From contig LUKI01000022.1 in assembly GCA_001593685.1 (NCBI GenBank), positions 1 through 36,700 on the forward strand: a stretch of DNA of 36,700 nucleotides, in the 5' to 3' direction. The notes beneath the pieces are model-generated. The model saw nothing but the letters and a program-made list of their open reading frames with translations, was not told the DNA's origin and ran no database searches. The stretch's first letter is position 1. Every line of letters begins with the position of its first letter. Made by a program: the position numbers and the translations under genes. This DNA comes from Gammaproteobacteria bacterium F7 (lineage in GTDB: Bacteria; Pseudomonadota; Gammaproteobacteria; Pseudomonadales; IMCC2047). This document shows, one piece after another, positions 8,701 to 17,065 of this stretch.

Positions 8701-8723
8701 AAAAAGCCCGCCAATCGGCGGGC
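8701..8723 (-). terminator. Intrinsic terminator of pilU
   Basis: Stem GCCCGCC (8706-8712)/GGCGGGC (8717-8723) with AATC loop; on the minus strand it is followed by a run of T. It lies 24 bases after the pilU stop. Confidence 0.85.
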
Positions 8724-8746
8724 TTAAAAAAGAGTGTTCAGCACAA

Positions 8747-10066
8747 CTAAGTCTCGTCATCCTCTTCCAGCGGCTGCAATGAAAAGGCACTCATTGCTGG
8801 CTTAGGTTGTGATGCCTGTTTAGGCTTTTCAGTCTCAGGCTTTATCGACATTTGTGCTTGCTCACGCAAGCGGCGTAAGTCGTCTTTGACATTCGGTGCG
8901 GCAGACGCTTCGCGGCGGGCCGCAGTAGCAGGTGCAGTTCGTCGAGCAGCAGAAGGCTCAGCCACAGAAGGTCGCGCTGAAGCGGCGGCTGGCGTACCTT
9001 TTTCCTTTTCTCCCAGCGTAATTTTCAACCGCAGGTTGTTCGCCGAATCAGCATTACGTAACGCTTCATCCATGCTAATACGACCCTGCTGATAAAGCTC
9101 CAGCAACGCTTGATCAAAGGTACGCATCCCCGAATTAGCTGATTTTTCCATCACTTCTTTAAGCGAATCAATATCTCCCTTTTTAATTAAATCCTTCACC
9201 CGTGGCGTACCGGTCAACACCTCAATGGCAGCAGCACGTTTTGCATCCACCGTCGGAATCAGCCGCTGGGAAATAATGCCCCGCAGATTGAGTGAGAGAT
9301 CAAGAAAGAGCTGGTTATGACGTTCTTCCGGGAAAAAGTTAATGATTCGATCTAACGCCTGGTTAGCGTTGTTGGCGTGCAAGGTAGATAAACACAGGTG
9401 GCCGGTTTCGGCAAAGGCCAGCGCGTGCTCCATGGTTTCCCGGCTACGAATTTCACCAATCAAAATAACATCGGGGGCCTGGCGCAGGGTGTTTTCCAAG
9501 GCATCCTCATAGCAATCGGTATCCATGCCCACTTCACGCTGGTTAATAATGCTCTTTTTATGCTGATGCACAAATTCAACAGGATCTTCAATGGTGATGA
9601 TATGCCCAGCGCTGTTGCTGTTTCGGTGATCAATCAACGATGCCAGCGACGTTGATTTACCTGAGCCGGTGCCACCCACAAAGAGAATCAAACCACGCTT
9701 CTCCATCACCAGTTCCGGCAAAATAGTCGGCAAACCAAGATCTTTATAATAGGGGATATCGGTTTTAATGGAACGAATGACCATCGACACTTCACTGCGC
9801 TGTTTAAAAATATTGACTCGAAAACGCCCCAACCCCTCTTCGGAGATCGCCAGATTCATTTCTGGCTTACTTTCAAACTCCTTGATTTGCTCTTCATTCA
9901 TCGCAGCATAGGCCAGCTTTTCGACCCGCCCCTTTGGCATCCGCGTTTCAGCAATCGGTACCAATTGCCCCATGGTTTTAATACTGGGTGGAGCGCCTGT
10001 CGCCAAGTATAAATCGGAACCATCACGGTCAATCAAGACACGAAGATAATCAAGTAACTCCTGCAT
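8747..10066 (-). CDS. pilU: Type IV pilus retraction ATPase PilU, extended C-terminus
   Basis: Hexameric GSPII_E/PilT-family ATPase assisting pilus retraction. Seen: PAS-like N-terminal domain (about 1-100), Walker A GGTGSGKST (about 133-141), Asp box IITIEDPVEF, Walker B VILIGEIRSRETMEHAL and His box HLCLSTLHANNANQALDRI. PilU-like spelling continues in INFFPEERHNQLFLDLSLNLRGIISQRL. Usual PilU is about 380 aa; this one is 439 because of an Ala/Pro/Arg/Lys-rich tail from about residue 355 ending in acidic LEEDDET. Start: GTG 10072 is possible, but ATG 10066 has AGGA seven bases upstream. No pilT is adjacent here. The tail could be a partner-docking region; this is inference. Confidence 0.92.
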   Translation of the reverse strand: MQELLDYLRVLIDRDGSDLYLATGAPPSIKTMGQLVPIAETRMPKGRVEKLAYAAMNEEQIKEFESKPEMNLAISEEGLGRFRVNIFKQRSEVSMVIRSIKTDIPYYKDLGLPTILPELVMEKRGLILFVGGTGSGKSTSLASLIDHRNSNSAGHIITIEDPVEFVHQHKKSIINQREVGMDTDCYEDALENTLRQAPDVILIGEIRSRETMEHALAFAETGHLCLSTLHANNANQALDRIINFFPEERHNQLFLDLSLNLRGIISQRLIPTVDAKRAAAIEVLTGTPRVKDLIKKGDIDSLKEVMEKSANSGMRTFDQALLELYQQGRISMDEALRNADSANNLRLKITLGEKEKGTPAAASARPSVAEPSAARRTAPATAARREASAAPNVKDDLRRLREQAQMSIKPETEKPKQASQPKPAMSAFSLQPLEEDDET

Positions 10067-10171
10067 AACCACATCCTGCTTTACTATTTGAAAAAGACTG
10101 CGCCAACAGAAAAGTCGGCGGCGGGGGAAACTAGCCCTGCTTTCTCAGTATAGGCAGGTTTTTCGAAACTG

Positions 10172-11425
10172 CTATGAAGAAAACTTAACGCGATTACGCC
10201 CTGATTTTTTAGCGCTATACAACGCTTTGTCAGCCGCTTCCATGACCAGCGCCGGGGTTCGTAATTTATCCGTTTTTACGGCTGCACCCAGGCTGATTGT
10301 GACTTTGAGTGGCCCTGAACCCTTGCCTTTAGCACGTTGTTTTTTGCCCTTTTTACTATCATTAGGGCGATTATTTCCACGTATCCGCATTGGGTAGTCA
10401 GCAACGCGACCACGGAGCGCTTCAAGATGCGGTTCTATCTGCGCGGCCGTTTTACCTTCAAAAATCAGCGTAAACTCTTCACCTCCGTAGCGGTAGGCCC
10501 TCGCACCGCCAGTTGTCTTTTCCAGCTGACCAGCAAGCATTTTCAGTACTTGATCACCCACCTCATGTCCTTGAGTGTCATTAAATTTTTTGAAATGATC
10601 CACATCAACCATCACAATGCAGTAGCGCCCACTCAATCTCAATAGCCGCTCATTGAGCGCCCGCCGTCCAAGCAATCCCGTGAGCTCATCACGATAGGCC
10701 ATATCGTAGGAGTGCTGCAAAAGACTTAACAGTGAAATCAACCCGGCGACAACAAATAACATCACCACCGTATTACTGGCATTGGCAAAATAAAAAACGA
10801 ATCCCATCGCTAATAACACCGCAAGCAAGGCGTTATTAAGAGGGGTCATTCGAAAGATAATGCGCGTACCGATAACCAGGCCGGAAAGCACTAGGCTAAA
10901 CCAAACAGGTTTGCTAAGCGGCTCTCCCAGGGCTGCAGGCCAAGGCAACAATGTAAATAGTGCTTCAAGTTGTGACAGCTCTGGTGATAAATGGCCATTG
11001 AGCACTTCAACAACCAGCGCTAGCTGTAAGCCTAAAACAGACGCCATCACATAGCTTTGTACTAGCGTCAATCCTCGATCTCGCAATAACGACAATACTG
11101 CAAGATTAAACGGTGCAAGCAAGCCTAACATTAGCAACAAATACGCCTGCTTAGTCGCATTGATATAGGGGTAATAGCTGGTCATGCCCCAATGCAGAAA
11201 CACCATAACCAGTGACAAATAGAAAATACGATTGCGGCCAAAGTAAAGACTAATTGCGGCACTGACAATGAAGAGGCTATAGGGCACCAGCCGTAAAGTC
11301 GCTAACTGATCGACCGACAATACGCCTAAAAAAGACAACGAAAAAAAACCTATCGCCATCAATAGGTATGGCGTAATAAGCGTCAACGCAGAACGAGAAG
11401 TGATTTGCAACAACGAGTCCACCAT
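10172..11425 (-). CDS. Membrane diguanylate cyclase (GGEEF)
   Basis: Makes cyclic di-GMP. 417 aa. Seen: about eight hydrophobic segments in residues 10-245 with no recognised sensor name (MASE/7TM-like), then a GGDEF domain. The domain has DELTGLLGRRALNERL, MVDVDHFKKFNDTQGHEVGDQVL and active-site YRYGGEEFTLIF. The RxxD inhibitory site is absent: the position five residues before GGEEF reads TGGA. A basic, low-complexity insert (KKGKKQRAKGKG, about residues 355-370) sits between the active site and the TISLGAA strand. ATG 11425 is taken though its ribosome site is weak. Downstream of yqcC on the same strand and upstream of pilU; a link to pilus control is plausible from position only. Confidence 0.88.
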   Translation of the reverse strand: MVDSLLQITSRSALTLITPYLLMAIGFFSLSFLGVLSVDQLATLRLVPYSLFIVSAAISLYFGRNRIFYLSLVMVFLHWGMTSYYPYINATKQAYLLLMLGLLAPFNLAVLSLLRDRGLTLVQSYVMASVLGLQLALVVEVLNGHLSPELSQLEALFTLLPWPAALGEPLSKPVWFSLVLSGLVIGTRIIFRMTPLNNALLAVLLAMGFVFYFANASNTVVMLFVVAGLISLLSLLQHSYDMAYRDELTGLLGRRALNERLLRLSGRYCIVMVDVDHFKKFNDTQGHEVGDQVLKMLAGQLEKTTGGARAYRYGGEEFTLIFEGKTAAQIEPHLEALRGRVADYPMRIRGNNRPNDSKKGKKQRAKGKGSGPLKVTISLGAAVKTDKLRTPALVMEAADKALYSAKKSGRNRVKFSS

Positions 11426-11527
11426 CTACAACAGGCAGCGACAATTGGCACCAAAGGCAATGTCGCGATTATTATTAGTATAGAAGCTGTAGACTGACTG
11501 GCAGGGAATTTGCTCCCCTAAACCAGG

Positions 11528-11872
11528 TTAATTTCTTTTAGCTTGATCACTAATCAACGCATCAAATTTAAACAGACAACGAATAATGGATGACGCATCA
11601 AAACCAGCGCCCTTAAAATTTTCTTCTGCGATGGCAACAATGCCGCTGCGCTGTGGCAGGGGGTTCTGGAATTCGATGATCTGATGAAGCCGGGCAATAA
11701 ACACGAACTGTAACCACTGAGTAAAACTCAGCGTATCAAAACAAAATGGTTGAGTACTTTGCAGTGCCTCTTGAGGCGGCTCTTCTGACAGCCAAAGCTG
11801 GTGCTGTCGCATAGCCATTTCCAGCTCAAGAATAATGTCAGCAAGCCGTGAGTAGGAGTCTGTAGGTGTCAC
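11528..11872 (-). CDS. yqcC: YqcC family protein (DUF446)
   Basis: 114 aa cytosolic protein of unknown biochemical role. Seen: family features ELEMAMRQHQLWLSEEPP, STQPFCFDTLSFTQWLQFVFIARLHQII and a terminal LFKFDALISD. Length matches E. coli YqcC. The start is GTG 11872, giving the family's usual N-terminus; no clear Shine-Dalgarno. It begins only nine bases after the phhB stop, so the two are likely co-transcribed. In enterobacteria yqcC is linked to truC; that neighbour is missing here. Confidence 0.85.
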   Translation of the reverse strand: MTPTDSYSRLADIILELEMAMRQHQLWLSEEPPQEALQSTQPFCFDTLSFTQWLQFVFIARLHQIIEFQNPLPQRSGIVAIAEENFKGAGFDASSIIRCLFKFDALISDQAKRN

Positions 11873-11881
11873 TGTGGCGCA

Positions 11882-12223
11882 CTAATCGGGATATAGTTGG
11901 TCAGTGCGGGCAGCCAAAATAAAGTCATTTTTATGCAGCCCAGCGATTTTATGCGTCCACCAGGTGACAGTTACTTTGCCCCATTCCGTCAAAATAGCCG
12001 GATGATGATTTTCACTTTCAGCCAGTTCGGCAACATCATTGGTGAAAGCCATAGCCTGAGCAAAGTTTTTAAAGCGGTAGCAACGCTCAATTTGTTGCTC
12101 ACCATCGCGACTTTCAAGCCGCCAATCTGGCAGCTCTTTCAGCAATGAAGGCAGCTCAGCCTCCGTAACGCCCGCTGATAGGTTACGACAAGCTTCGCAA
12201 GCCTCTTCAATTAAATAAGTCAT
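11882..12223 (-). CDS. phhB: Pterin-4a-carbinolamine dehydratase
   Basis: 113 aa enzyme that dehydrates 4a-hydroxytetrahydropterin to recycle the cofactor of aromatic amino-acid hydroxylases; some homologues act in molybdopterin-related or other roles. Seen: active-site block [23 protein letters not shown] (residues about 68-90) with the paired histidines, and [22 protein letters not shown] before it. The frame starts at a TTG 12229, but ATG 12223 has GGAG seven bases upstream. No phenylalanine hydroxylase gene is in the window. Likely first gene of a short unit with yqcC. Confidence 0.9.
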   Translation of the reverse strand: MTYLIEEACEACRNLSAGVTEAELPSLLKELPDWRLESRDGEQQIERCYRFKNFAQAMAFTNDVAELAESENHHPAILTEWGKVTVTWWTHKIAGLHKNDFILAARTDQLYPD

Positions 12224-12339
12224 GATCAAACTCCAGCAAACAGTTAATGAAACCTACCACTTTGACCACAAAAACGCCGCTTCATCGCAACTAGATCAAG
12301 GGCCCCCTTAAAAAACCAGGGAGCCCCGAACAGGCAGGT

Positions 12340-12360
12340 AAAAGAACGGCCTATTGACCG
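12340..12360 (-). terminator. Probable terminator after class I fumarase
   Basis: On the minus strand CGGTC-AATA-GGCCG (12360-12347) forms a five-pair stem (one T-G) followed by TTCTTTTA. It starts about 20 bases after the fumarase stop. The stem is short, hence moderate confidence. Confidence 0.5.
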
Positions 12361-12380
12361 AACTTTATTTCCTGCTGTTG

Positions 12381-13898
12381 TTACTGAACCGTCAGCTCAC
12401 GTTCTTCAATGATGTCATGCCACTGTGCCGGGCCAGTGTTATGAACCGATTCACCCTTCACATCCACAGCCACGGTAACGGGCATATCTTCGACTTCAAA
12501 CTCGTAGATTGCTTCCATGCCCATTTCAGGGAAGGCCACAATCTCAGCTTTCTTAATAGCCTTAGATACCAGGTAAGCCGCACCACCCACAGCCATCAGG
12601 TAAACCGCTTTGTGTTTTTTGATCGCTTCGATAGCTGTCGGGCCACGTTCAGCTTTACCAATCATGCCAATCAGGCCAGTCTCAGCCAACATTGTTTCGG
12701 TAAATTTATCCATACGGGTTGCCGTCGTCGGACCCGCCGGGCCAACCACCTCTTCACGAACTGGGTCGACTGGGCCCACGTAGTAAATAAAGCGGTCTTT
12801 CAAATCAACAGGTAACGGCTCGCCTTTTGCAATCATATCCGTCATACGCTTGTGTGCCGCATCACGACCAGTCAACATTTTGCCCGACAGCAGCAGTGTT
12901 TCACCCGGCTGCCAATCTTGAATATCAGCGTGTTTAACCTCATCCAGATTAACTCGACGAACCTGATTGCCGCCGGTTTCCGTGATCTCTGGCCAGTCTT
13001 CCAGTTTAGGCGCCTTTAATTCCGCAGGGCCTGAGCCATCAAGCGTAAAGTGGGCGTGACGGGTGGCCGCACAGTTAGGGATCATTGCCACCGGTAATGA
13101 CGCGGCATGGGTTGGATAGTCCATGATTTTCACATCAAGTACCGTCGTTAAACCGCCCAGGCCCTGTGCACCAATACCCAGTTTATTCACCGCATCCATG
13201 ATTTCAATGCGCAGCTCTTCAACTCGGTTCTGTGGGCCACGCTCACGAATCTCATGAATATCAATCGGATCCATCAGCACTTCTTTTGCCATCACGGCGG
13301 CTTTTTCAGCGGTACCACCAATACCAATACCCAACATGCCTGGTGGACACCAACCCGCCCCCATTGTTGGAACGGTTTTTACTACCCAGTCAACAATGCT
13401 ATCACTTGGATTCAGCATGACCATTTTGGACTTATTCTCAGAACCACCACCCTTAGCGGCAACGTGTACTTCTACCTTATCACCCGGCACAACTTCCATG
13501 TGAATTACAGCAGGGGTGTTGTCTTTAGTGTTCTTACGCGCACCAGCCGGATCCTCGAGAATCGATGCTCGCAACAGGTTATCCGGATCGTTATAGGCCC
13601 GACGCACGCCTTCGTTAACCAGGTCGCTGACTGATTTATCGGTTTCCCATTGTACGTTCATGCCGATTTTTAAAAATACGGTAACGATACCCGTATCCTG
13701 ACAGATTGGACGATGGCCCTCGGCACACATGCGCGAGTTAATCAGAATCTGCGCCATCGCATCCTTAGCGGCCTGAGACTCCTCTTTCAGGTAGGCTTCG
13801 TGGACTGCCTTGATAAAGTCAGTTGGGTGGTAATAGGAAATATATTGCAGTGCATCTGCAACGCTCTGTATTAAGTCTTCTTCGCGAATTAAGGTCAT
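12381..13898 (-). CDS. fumA: Class I (4Fe-4S) fumarate hydratase
   Basis: Interconverts fumarate and malate in the TCA cycle using an oxygen-sensitive 4Fe-4S cluster. 505 aa, single-chain type. Seen: cluster-region cysteines in GHRPICQDTGI, MIPNCAATRHAHF and GAGWCPPGMLG; the C-terminal beta-domain GKMLTGRDAAHKRM and IYYVGPVDPVREEVVGPAGPTTATRMD; and close resemblance throughout to Pseudomonas class I fumarase. The open frame extends to 13940, but ATG 13898 gives MTLIREEDLIQSVADAL, the family N-terminus; the ribosome site is a weak GGGG. It lies 108 bases downstream of fumC on the same strand. Cluster supply would come from the isc operon in this window. The symbol is by family; fumB is equally possible. 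Confidence 0.94.
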   Translation of the reverse strand: MTLIREEDLIQSVADALQYISYYHPTDFIKAVHEAYLKEESQAAKDAMAQILINSRMCAEGHRPICQDTGIVTVFLKIGMNVQWETDKSVSDLVNEGVRRAYNDPDNLLRASILEDPAGARKNTKDNTPAVIHMEVVPGDKVEVHVAAKGGGSENKSKMVMLNPSDSIVDWVVKTVPTMGAGWCPPGMLGIGIGGTAEKAAVMAKEVLMDPIDIHEIRERGPQNRVEELRIEIMDAVNKLGIGAQGLGGLTTVLDVKIMDYPTHAASLPVAMIPNCAATRHAHFTLDGSGPAELKAPKLEDWPEITETGGNQVRRVNLDEVKHADIQDWQPGETLLLSGKMLTGRDAAHKRMTDMIAKGEPLPVDLKDRFIYYVGPVDPVREEVVGPAGPTTATRMDKFTETMLAETGLIGMIGKAERGPTAIEAIKKHKAVYLMAVGGAAYLVSKAIKKAEIVAFPEMGMEAIYEFEVEDMPVTVAVDVKGESVHNTGPAQWHDIIEERELTVQ

Positions 13899-14006
13899 CT
13901 TCACGCCCCGGTTAATGATTTGCCAATTGAAAGGCCGCATTGTACCTCAAAGCGGCGCTAATGCTCAGACAAAATCAATAACGAAAATAAGGAATTAGCG
14001 AAACGG

Positions 14007-15374
14007 CTAGATCAACTTTTGCGGATCCAGCAGCTGCTCCAGCTCGGCGCGGGGGATAGTGGTTAACTCTTCTGCCACATCAATAATAGCTCGCTGCTGA
14101 CGATAAGCCTGCTTCGCAATATCAGCGGCTTTTTCATAACCAATTAATGAGGTCAGTGCTGTTACCAAAATAGGATTACGGGCCAGATTTTTCTGCAATC
14201 GGTCACTGTTCACCTTAAACGTAGCAATCGCCTTATCTGCTAACAAGCGACTGCTGGAGGCGAGTAATTGAATACTCTGCAGCAGATTATAGGCAATGAC
14301 CGGCAACATCACATTTAACTGGAAGTTACCGCTTTGCCCTGCAATAGCAATCGTCGCGTCATTTCCCATCACCTGAGCGGCAACCATCGCGACACTTTCC
14401 GGAATCACCGGGTTAACCTTGCCAGGCATAATACTGCTACCGGGTTGCAAGGCTTCCAACTCTATTTCACCAAATCCTGCTAATGGCCCACTGTTCATCC
14501 ACCGCAAATCGTTGGCAATTTTCATCAAACTTACTGCAATAACACGTAACTGCCCGGAAAGCTCAACCGCCGTATCCTGACAGCTCAAACTTTCAAAAAA
14601 ACAGCCACTGGCTATGAATTTATGTCCGGTCTCGGTCGTTAACGCCAGGGCTATCTGATCAGCAAATTCAGTGTGAGTATTAACCCCCGTACCGACGGCC
14701 GTCCCTCCCTGGGCGATCTGACTCAAGCGTGGTAACACGGCTTTAATTCGCTGAATACCCTGTTCAATTTGTGACTGCCAACCGCTTAACTGCTGCCCCA
14801 GCGAAATCGGCATGGCATCCATTAAGTGAGTACGCCCCGTCGCAAGTTGCGACTCCAGCTGTTGTGCTCGTCGCCCAATTATCCGTTGTAAATGCTCAAG
14901 CGCCGGTAACAGCTGATCATTCAGCTGTAATACTGCACTGATATGAATGGCGGTAGGAATAACATCATTGCTGCTTTGGCCCAAATTAACATGGTCGTTT
15001 GGGTGGATGACGAGGCTACTGCTGTTTGCCGCCAGTGTGGCGATCACCTCATTAACATTCATATTGGTGCTGGTTCCAGAGCCGGTCTGAAATACATCAA
15101 CAGGAAAGTGCTGCAAGTATTGGCCACTCTGAATAAGGCCGGCAGCCTTGGCAATGGCCTCACCCCGCTCTTTATCCAGCAGACCTAATCTGACATTAAC
15201 TTGAGCAGCCGTTTTTTTAATGGTCCCCAGGGTGGTAATAAAGACGCGGGGCATCACCAAACCACTGACCGGGAAGTTTTCCAGTGCACACTGAGTTTGT
15301 GTACTGTAAAGAGGACTAACAGGAAGGTTTAACGGATCAAAACCGTCATGCCTGCCAGGGTATTTTGTTGCCAT
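14007..15374 (-). CDS. fumC: Class II fumarate hydratase
   Basis: Iron-independent, stress-stable homotetrameric fumarase, 455 aa. Seen: active-site regions GSGTSTNMNVNEVIA, HVNLGQSSNDVIPTAIHI, TGRTHLMDAMPISLGQ and the superfamily signature GSSIMPGKVNPV with the flexible catalytic-serine loop. ATG 15374 is preferred to GTG 15380 because GAGAGG sits five to six bases before it. It is the upstream member of a fumC-fumA tandem, giving a cell both an oxidant-resistant and an iron-sulphur enzyme. An inverted CTTAAC/GTTAAG lies about 50 bases upstream of the start. No recognisable Fur box was found. Confidence 0.93.
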   Translation of the reverse strand: MATKYPGRHDGFDPLNLPVSPLYSTQTQCALENFPVSGLVMPRVFITTLGTIKKTAAQVNVRLGLLDKERGEAIAKAAGLIQSGQYLQHFPVDVFQTGSGTSTNMNVNEVIATLAANSSSLVIHPNDHVNLGQSSNDVIPTAIHISAVLQLNDQLLPALEHLQRIIGRRAQQLESQLATGRTHLMDAMPISLGQQLSGWQSQIEQGIQRIKAVLPRLSQIAQGGTAVGTGVNTHTEFADQIALALTTETGHKFIASGCFFESLSCQDTAVELSGQLRVIAVSLMKIANDLRWMNSGPLAGFGEIELEALQPGSSIMPGKVNPVIPESVAMVAAQVMGNDATIAIAGQSGNFQLNVMLPVIAYNLLQSIQLLASSSRLLADKAIATFKVNSDRLQKNLARNPILVTALTSLIGYEKAADIAKQAYRQQRAIIDVAEELTTIPRAELEQLLDPQKLI

Positions 15375-15422
15375 AGACACCTCTCAAGCAATGCATTAAG
15401 CATGGCCTTGGACCTCTACAAC

Positions 15423-15440
15423 CTTAACAAAAGCGTTAAG
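15423..15440. promoter_or_regulatory. Inverted repeat upstream of fumC, possible operator
   Basis: CTTAAC (15423-15428) and GTTAAG (15435-15440) are perfect inverted half-sites with a six-base spacer, 49-66 bases before the fumC start. The binding protein is unknown; it does not match Fur or SoxR sites. Confidence 0.3.
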
Positions 15441-15473
15441 CTATTGCATTTCTGAGCATCAGCTAACGACTCA

Positions 15474-15920
15474 TCAGTTTTTAAACTCAATTCGACTGGA
15501 TTCCTGCAGCCCGGGGTCGCAAAACCCTGTATTCATGTCGTCTTCACCACAATAGCGTAATGAGGAGGCTACGGCATTAGCTCGATTAGTGCGCGCATAC
15601 CAGGCCGAGCCAACACTTTGCGGCTCACCGTAACGGTAACGAACAACATAACGCAGCTGTCCATCTTCATACCAGGCAATTTCTTTGCCGTGCTTTTGGC
15701 CCTCAACGAAGCTGACCTGCAACTTCTGCATACCATCAGCGAAATAACTTACCGCATTACCCGTAAACGGTTTATCTTGCCCAGGCACATAACGTAGCTC
15801 AGCTTTGACCTCCAGCTGATCCAAATTCATCACTGCGTTTTCTGCCTGTAGCGATGCGGAGAAAGCGGTTATGAATAAAACAAATAAAGAAAAAACACGC
15901 AATTGAAGTAAGCTTTTCAT
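15474..15920 (-). CDS. Secreted MORN-like repeat protein, hypothetical
   Basis: 148 aa. Seen: cleavable signal peptide (residues 1-26, hydrophobic, ending LQA). Then come MORN_2/YwqK-like repeats: PFTGNAVSYFADGMQKLQVSFVEG and KHGKEIAWYEDGQLRYVVRYRYG (about residues 50-100), the pattern of G-x2-x-Y-x-DG-x-L units. The C-terminal part has two or three cysteines (YCGEDDMNTGFC) that may form a disulphide in the periplasm. Function is not known; similar repeats appear in many exported proteins of unclear role. It lies about 100 bases upstream of fumC on the same strand and is divergent from yciH across a 130-base gap that contains a GTGGGC/GCCCAC palindrome at 15983-15996. Confidence 0.75.
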   Translation of the reverse strand: MKSLLQLRVFSLFVLFITAFSASLQAENAVMNLDQLEVKAELRYVPGQDKPFTGNAVSYFADGMQKLQVSFVEGQKHGKEIAWYEDGQLRYVVRYRYGEPQSVGSAWYARTNRANAVASSLRYCGEDDMNTGFCDPGLQESSRIEFKN

Positions 15921-16050
15921 AATATATCCATCACGCAGATTAAATCAGTTTTTCGATTTAACATTACTTAATATAGATGAGTGTGGGCTCGCCCACTGAT
16001 TCCCGTGTTACTTACACCTAGCCCCTTATAACAGCCAACAGAGAGATGTC

Positions 16051-16404
16051 ATGAGCCGTTCATCCCGCCTTGTTTATTCCACCGATCAGGGCCGTACCTG
16101 TCCAGACTGCCAACAACCTCAGCAACAATGCACTTGCAAACAGAACAGTGCCATTCCCGAAGGCGACGGTATCGTCCGTATTTCCCGCCAGACCAAAGGT
16201 CGCAAGGGCAAAGGCGTGACACTGGTCGAAGGCGTGTTACTACCCGCAGACGAGCTAAAAGCGCTTGCTAAACAACTGAAAAAAAGTTGCGGCAGTGGCG
16301 GCACCGTCAAAGACGGTGTCATTGAAATTCAGGGCGACTACCGCGAACAGCTACTTTCAGCTCTCACTAAACTTGGCTATCAAGCCAAATTAGCTGGTGG
16401 CTAA
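16051..16404 (+). CDS. yciH: SUI1/eIF1-like translation factor YciH
   Basis: 117 aa homologue of eukaryotic eIF1, thought to influence start-codon fidelity or stress-time translation in bacteria. Seen: N-terminal zinc-ribbon-like cysteines CPDCQQPQQQCTC, then the SUI1 domain RISRQTKGRKGKGVTLVEG through LAKQLKKSCGSGGTVKDGVIEIQGDYREQLLSALTKLGY. ATG 16051 is preceded by a GAGAGA purine stretch. It ends head-to-head with the acyltransferase gene: the two stop codons overlap by two bases at 16402-16403. Confidence 0.92.
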   Translation: MSRSSRLVYSTDQGRTCPDCQQPQQQCTCKQNSAIPEGDGIVRISRQTKGRKGKGVTLVEGVLLPADELKALAKQLKKSCGSGGTVKDGVIEIQGDYREQLLSALTKLGYQAKLAGG

Positions 16405-17039
16405 GCAGCATCCAGCATAGCGGTTGGCTGCCATAAGCCAGCAAACACTTGCTCACCTGCGAGGCCGGTCAAGGCATCACGCTCCGCTTCCGGAATAAAA
16501 GCGATCGATAGCAGGTGCTCTAAATGAGCAAAATTATTCTCAACAGGTGTCTTTAGCTGATTATAAATTTCGTAATCATAACCAAGATTTGAGTGGATAC
16601 GCTTATAGAGCCTTGCACGTTTAATGCCTGTTACATTGAAGGCATAGTGATAACCAAGACTTGCACAACCTCTGACCAACGCACGGCAAACACCTCTCAG
16701 CATATCAATGCCTCGATACTCCGGGCGAAGAACCAAGCGCTCCCACTGACAATAGGGAGCTAACGGTAATTCTAGCTGCGGCAGCATAGCGCTGATATCC
16801 AAGCCTTTATGCTCAAGCGGCATCAGGCTTTGCCCAAATAGAGAGCAGCCGGTAATACGAACACCCCCAACACAGGTTTCTCCGTCACGAACAATCAGAA
16901 TTTTGCCGTGTTGGTCGTAGATATCTTCGCCGCCATCAAAGGCTTCCAGGCCAAGCTCTTTGCGAAAACACTCTTCCCTGAGCCAGTAATACTGTTCCAG
17001 CATGCTGCCGCACTTACTGAACTCAAACGTTATGGACAC
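16401..17039 (-). CDS. LuxI/FeeM-like GNAT-fold acyltransferase
   Basis: 212 aa. Not recognised as a named gene, but the layout is that of autoinducer-synthase or N-acyl amino-acid synthase folds. Arg21 and Phe25 lie in WLREECFRKELG, Asp39 and Asp42 in EDIYDQHGK, then GGVRI (Arg61) and QWERLVL (Glu100, Arg101), followed by a helical PEYRGIDMLRGVCRALVRG. These correspond to conserved Arg, Phe, Asp, Asp, Arg and Glu-Arg positions of LuxI/FeeM families. Product unknown: an acyl-homoserine lactone, acyl amino acid or simple acetylated molecule are all possible. The start is GTG 17039 with GGAG eight bases upstream. It sits downstream of glrK-qseG-glrR and has its own sigma-54 promoter (17152-17167), so it is a likely GlrR target. 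No LuxR-type gene is nearby. Confidence 0.72.
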   Translation of the reverse strand: MSITFEFSKCGSMLEQYYWLREECFRKELGLEAFDGGEDIYDQHGKILIVRDGETCVGGVRITGCSLFGQSLMPLEHKGLDISAMLPQLELPLAPYCQWERLVLRPEYRGIDMLRGVCRALVRGCASLGYHYAFNVTGIKRARLYKRIHSNLGYDYEIYNQLKTPVENNFAHLEHLLSIAFIPEAERDALTGLAGEQVFAGLWQPTAMLDAA

Positions 17040-17065
17040 TAAAAAATCTCCAAATGGTTACATCA

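Noticed and set aside
12354-12815. Open frame of 153 codons on the plus strand inside the class I fumarase
   Set aside because: It is fully antisense to a strongly conserved gene and its translation resembles no protein; a shadow frame.
15423-15440. Fur or SoxR box upstream of fumC
   Set aside because: The inverted repeat CTTAAC/GTTAAG does not match the known GATAAT-type Fur units or the SoxR palindrome; kept only as an unassigned operator.
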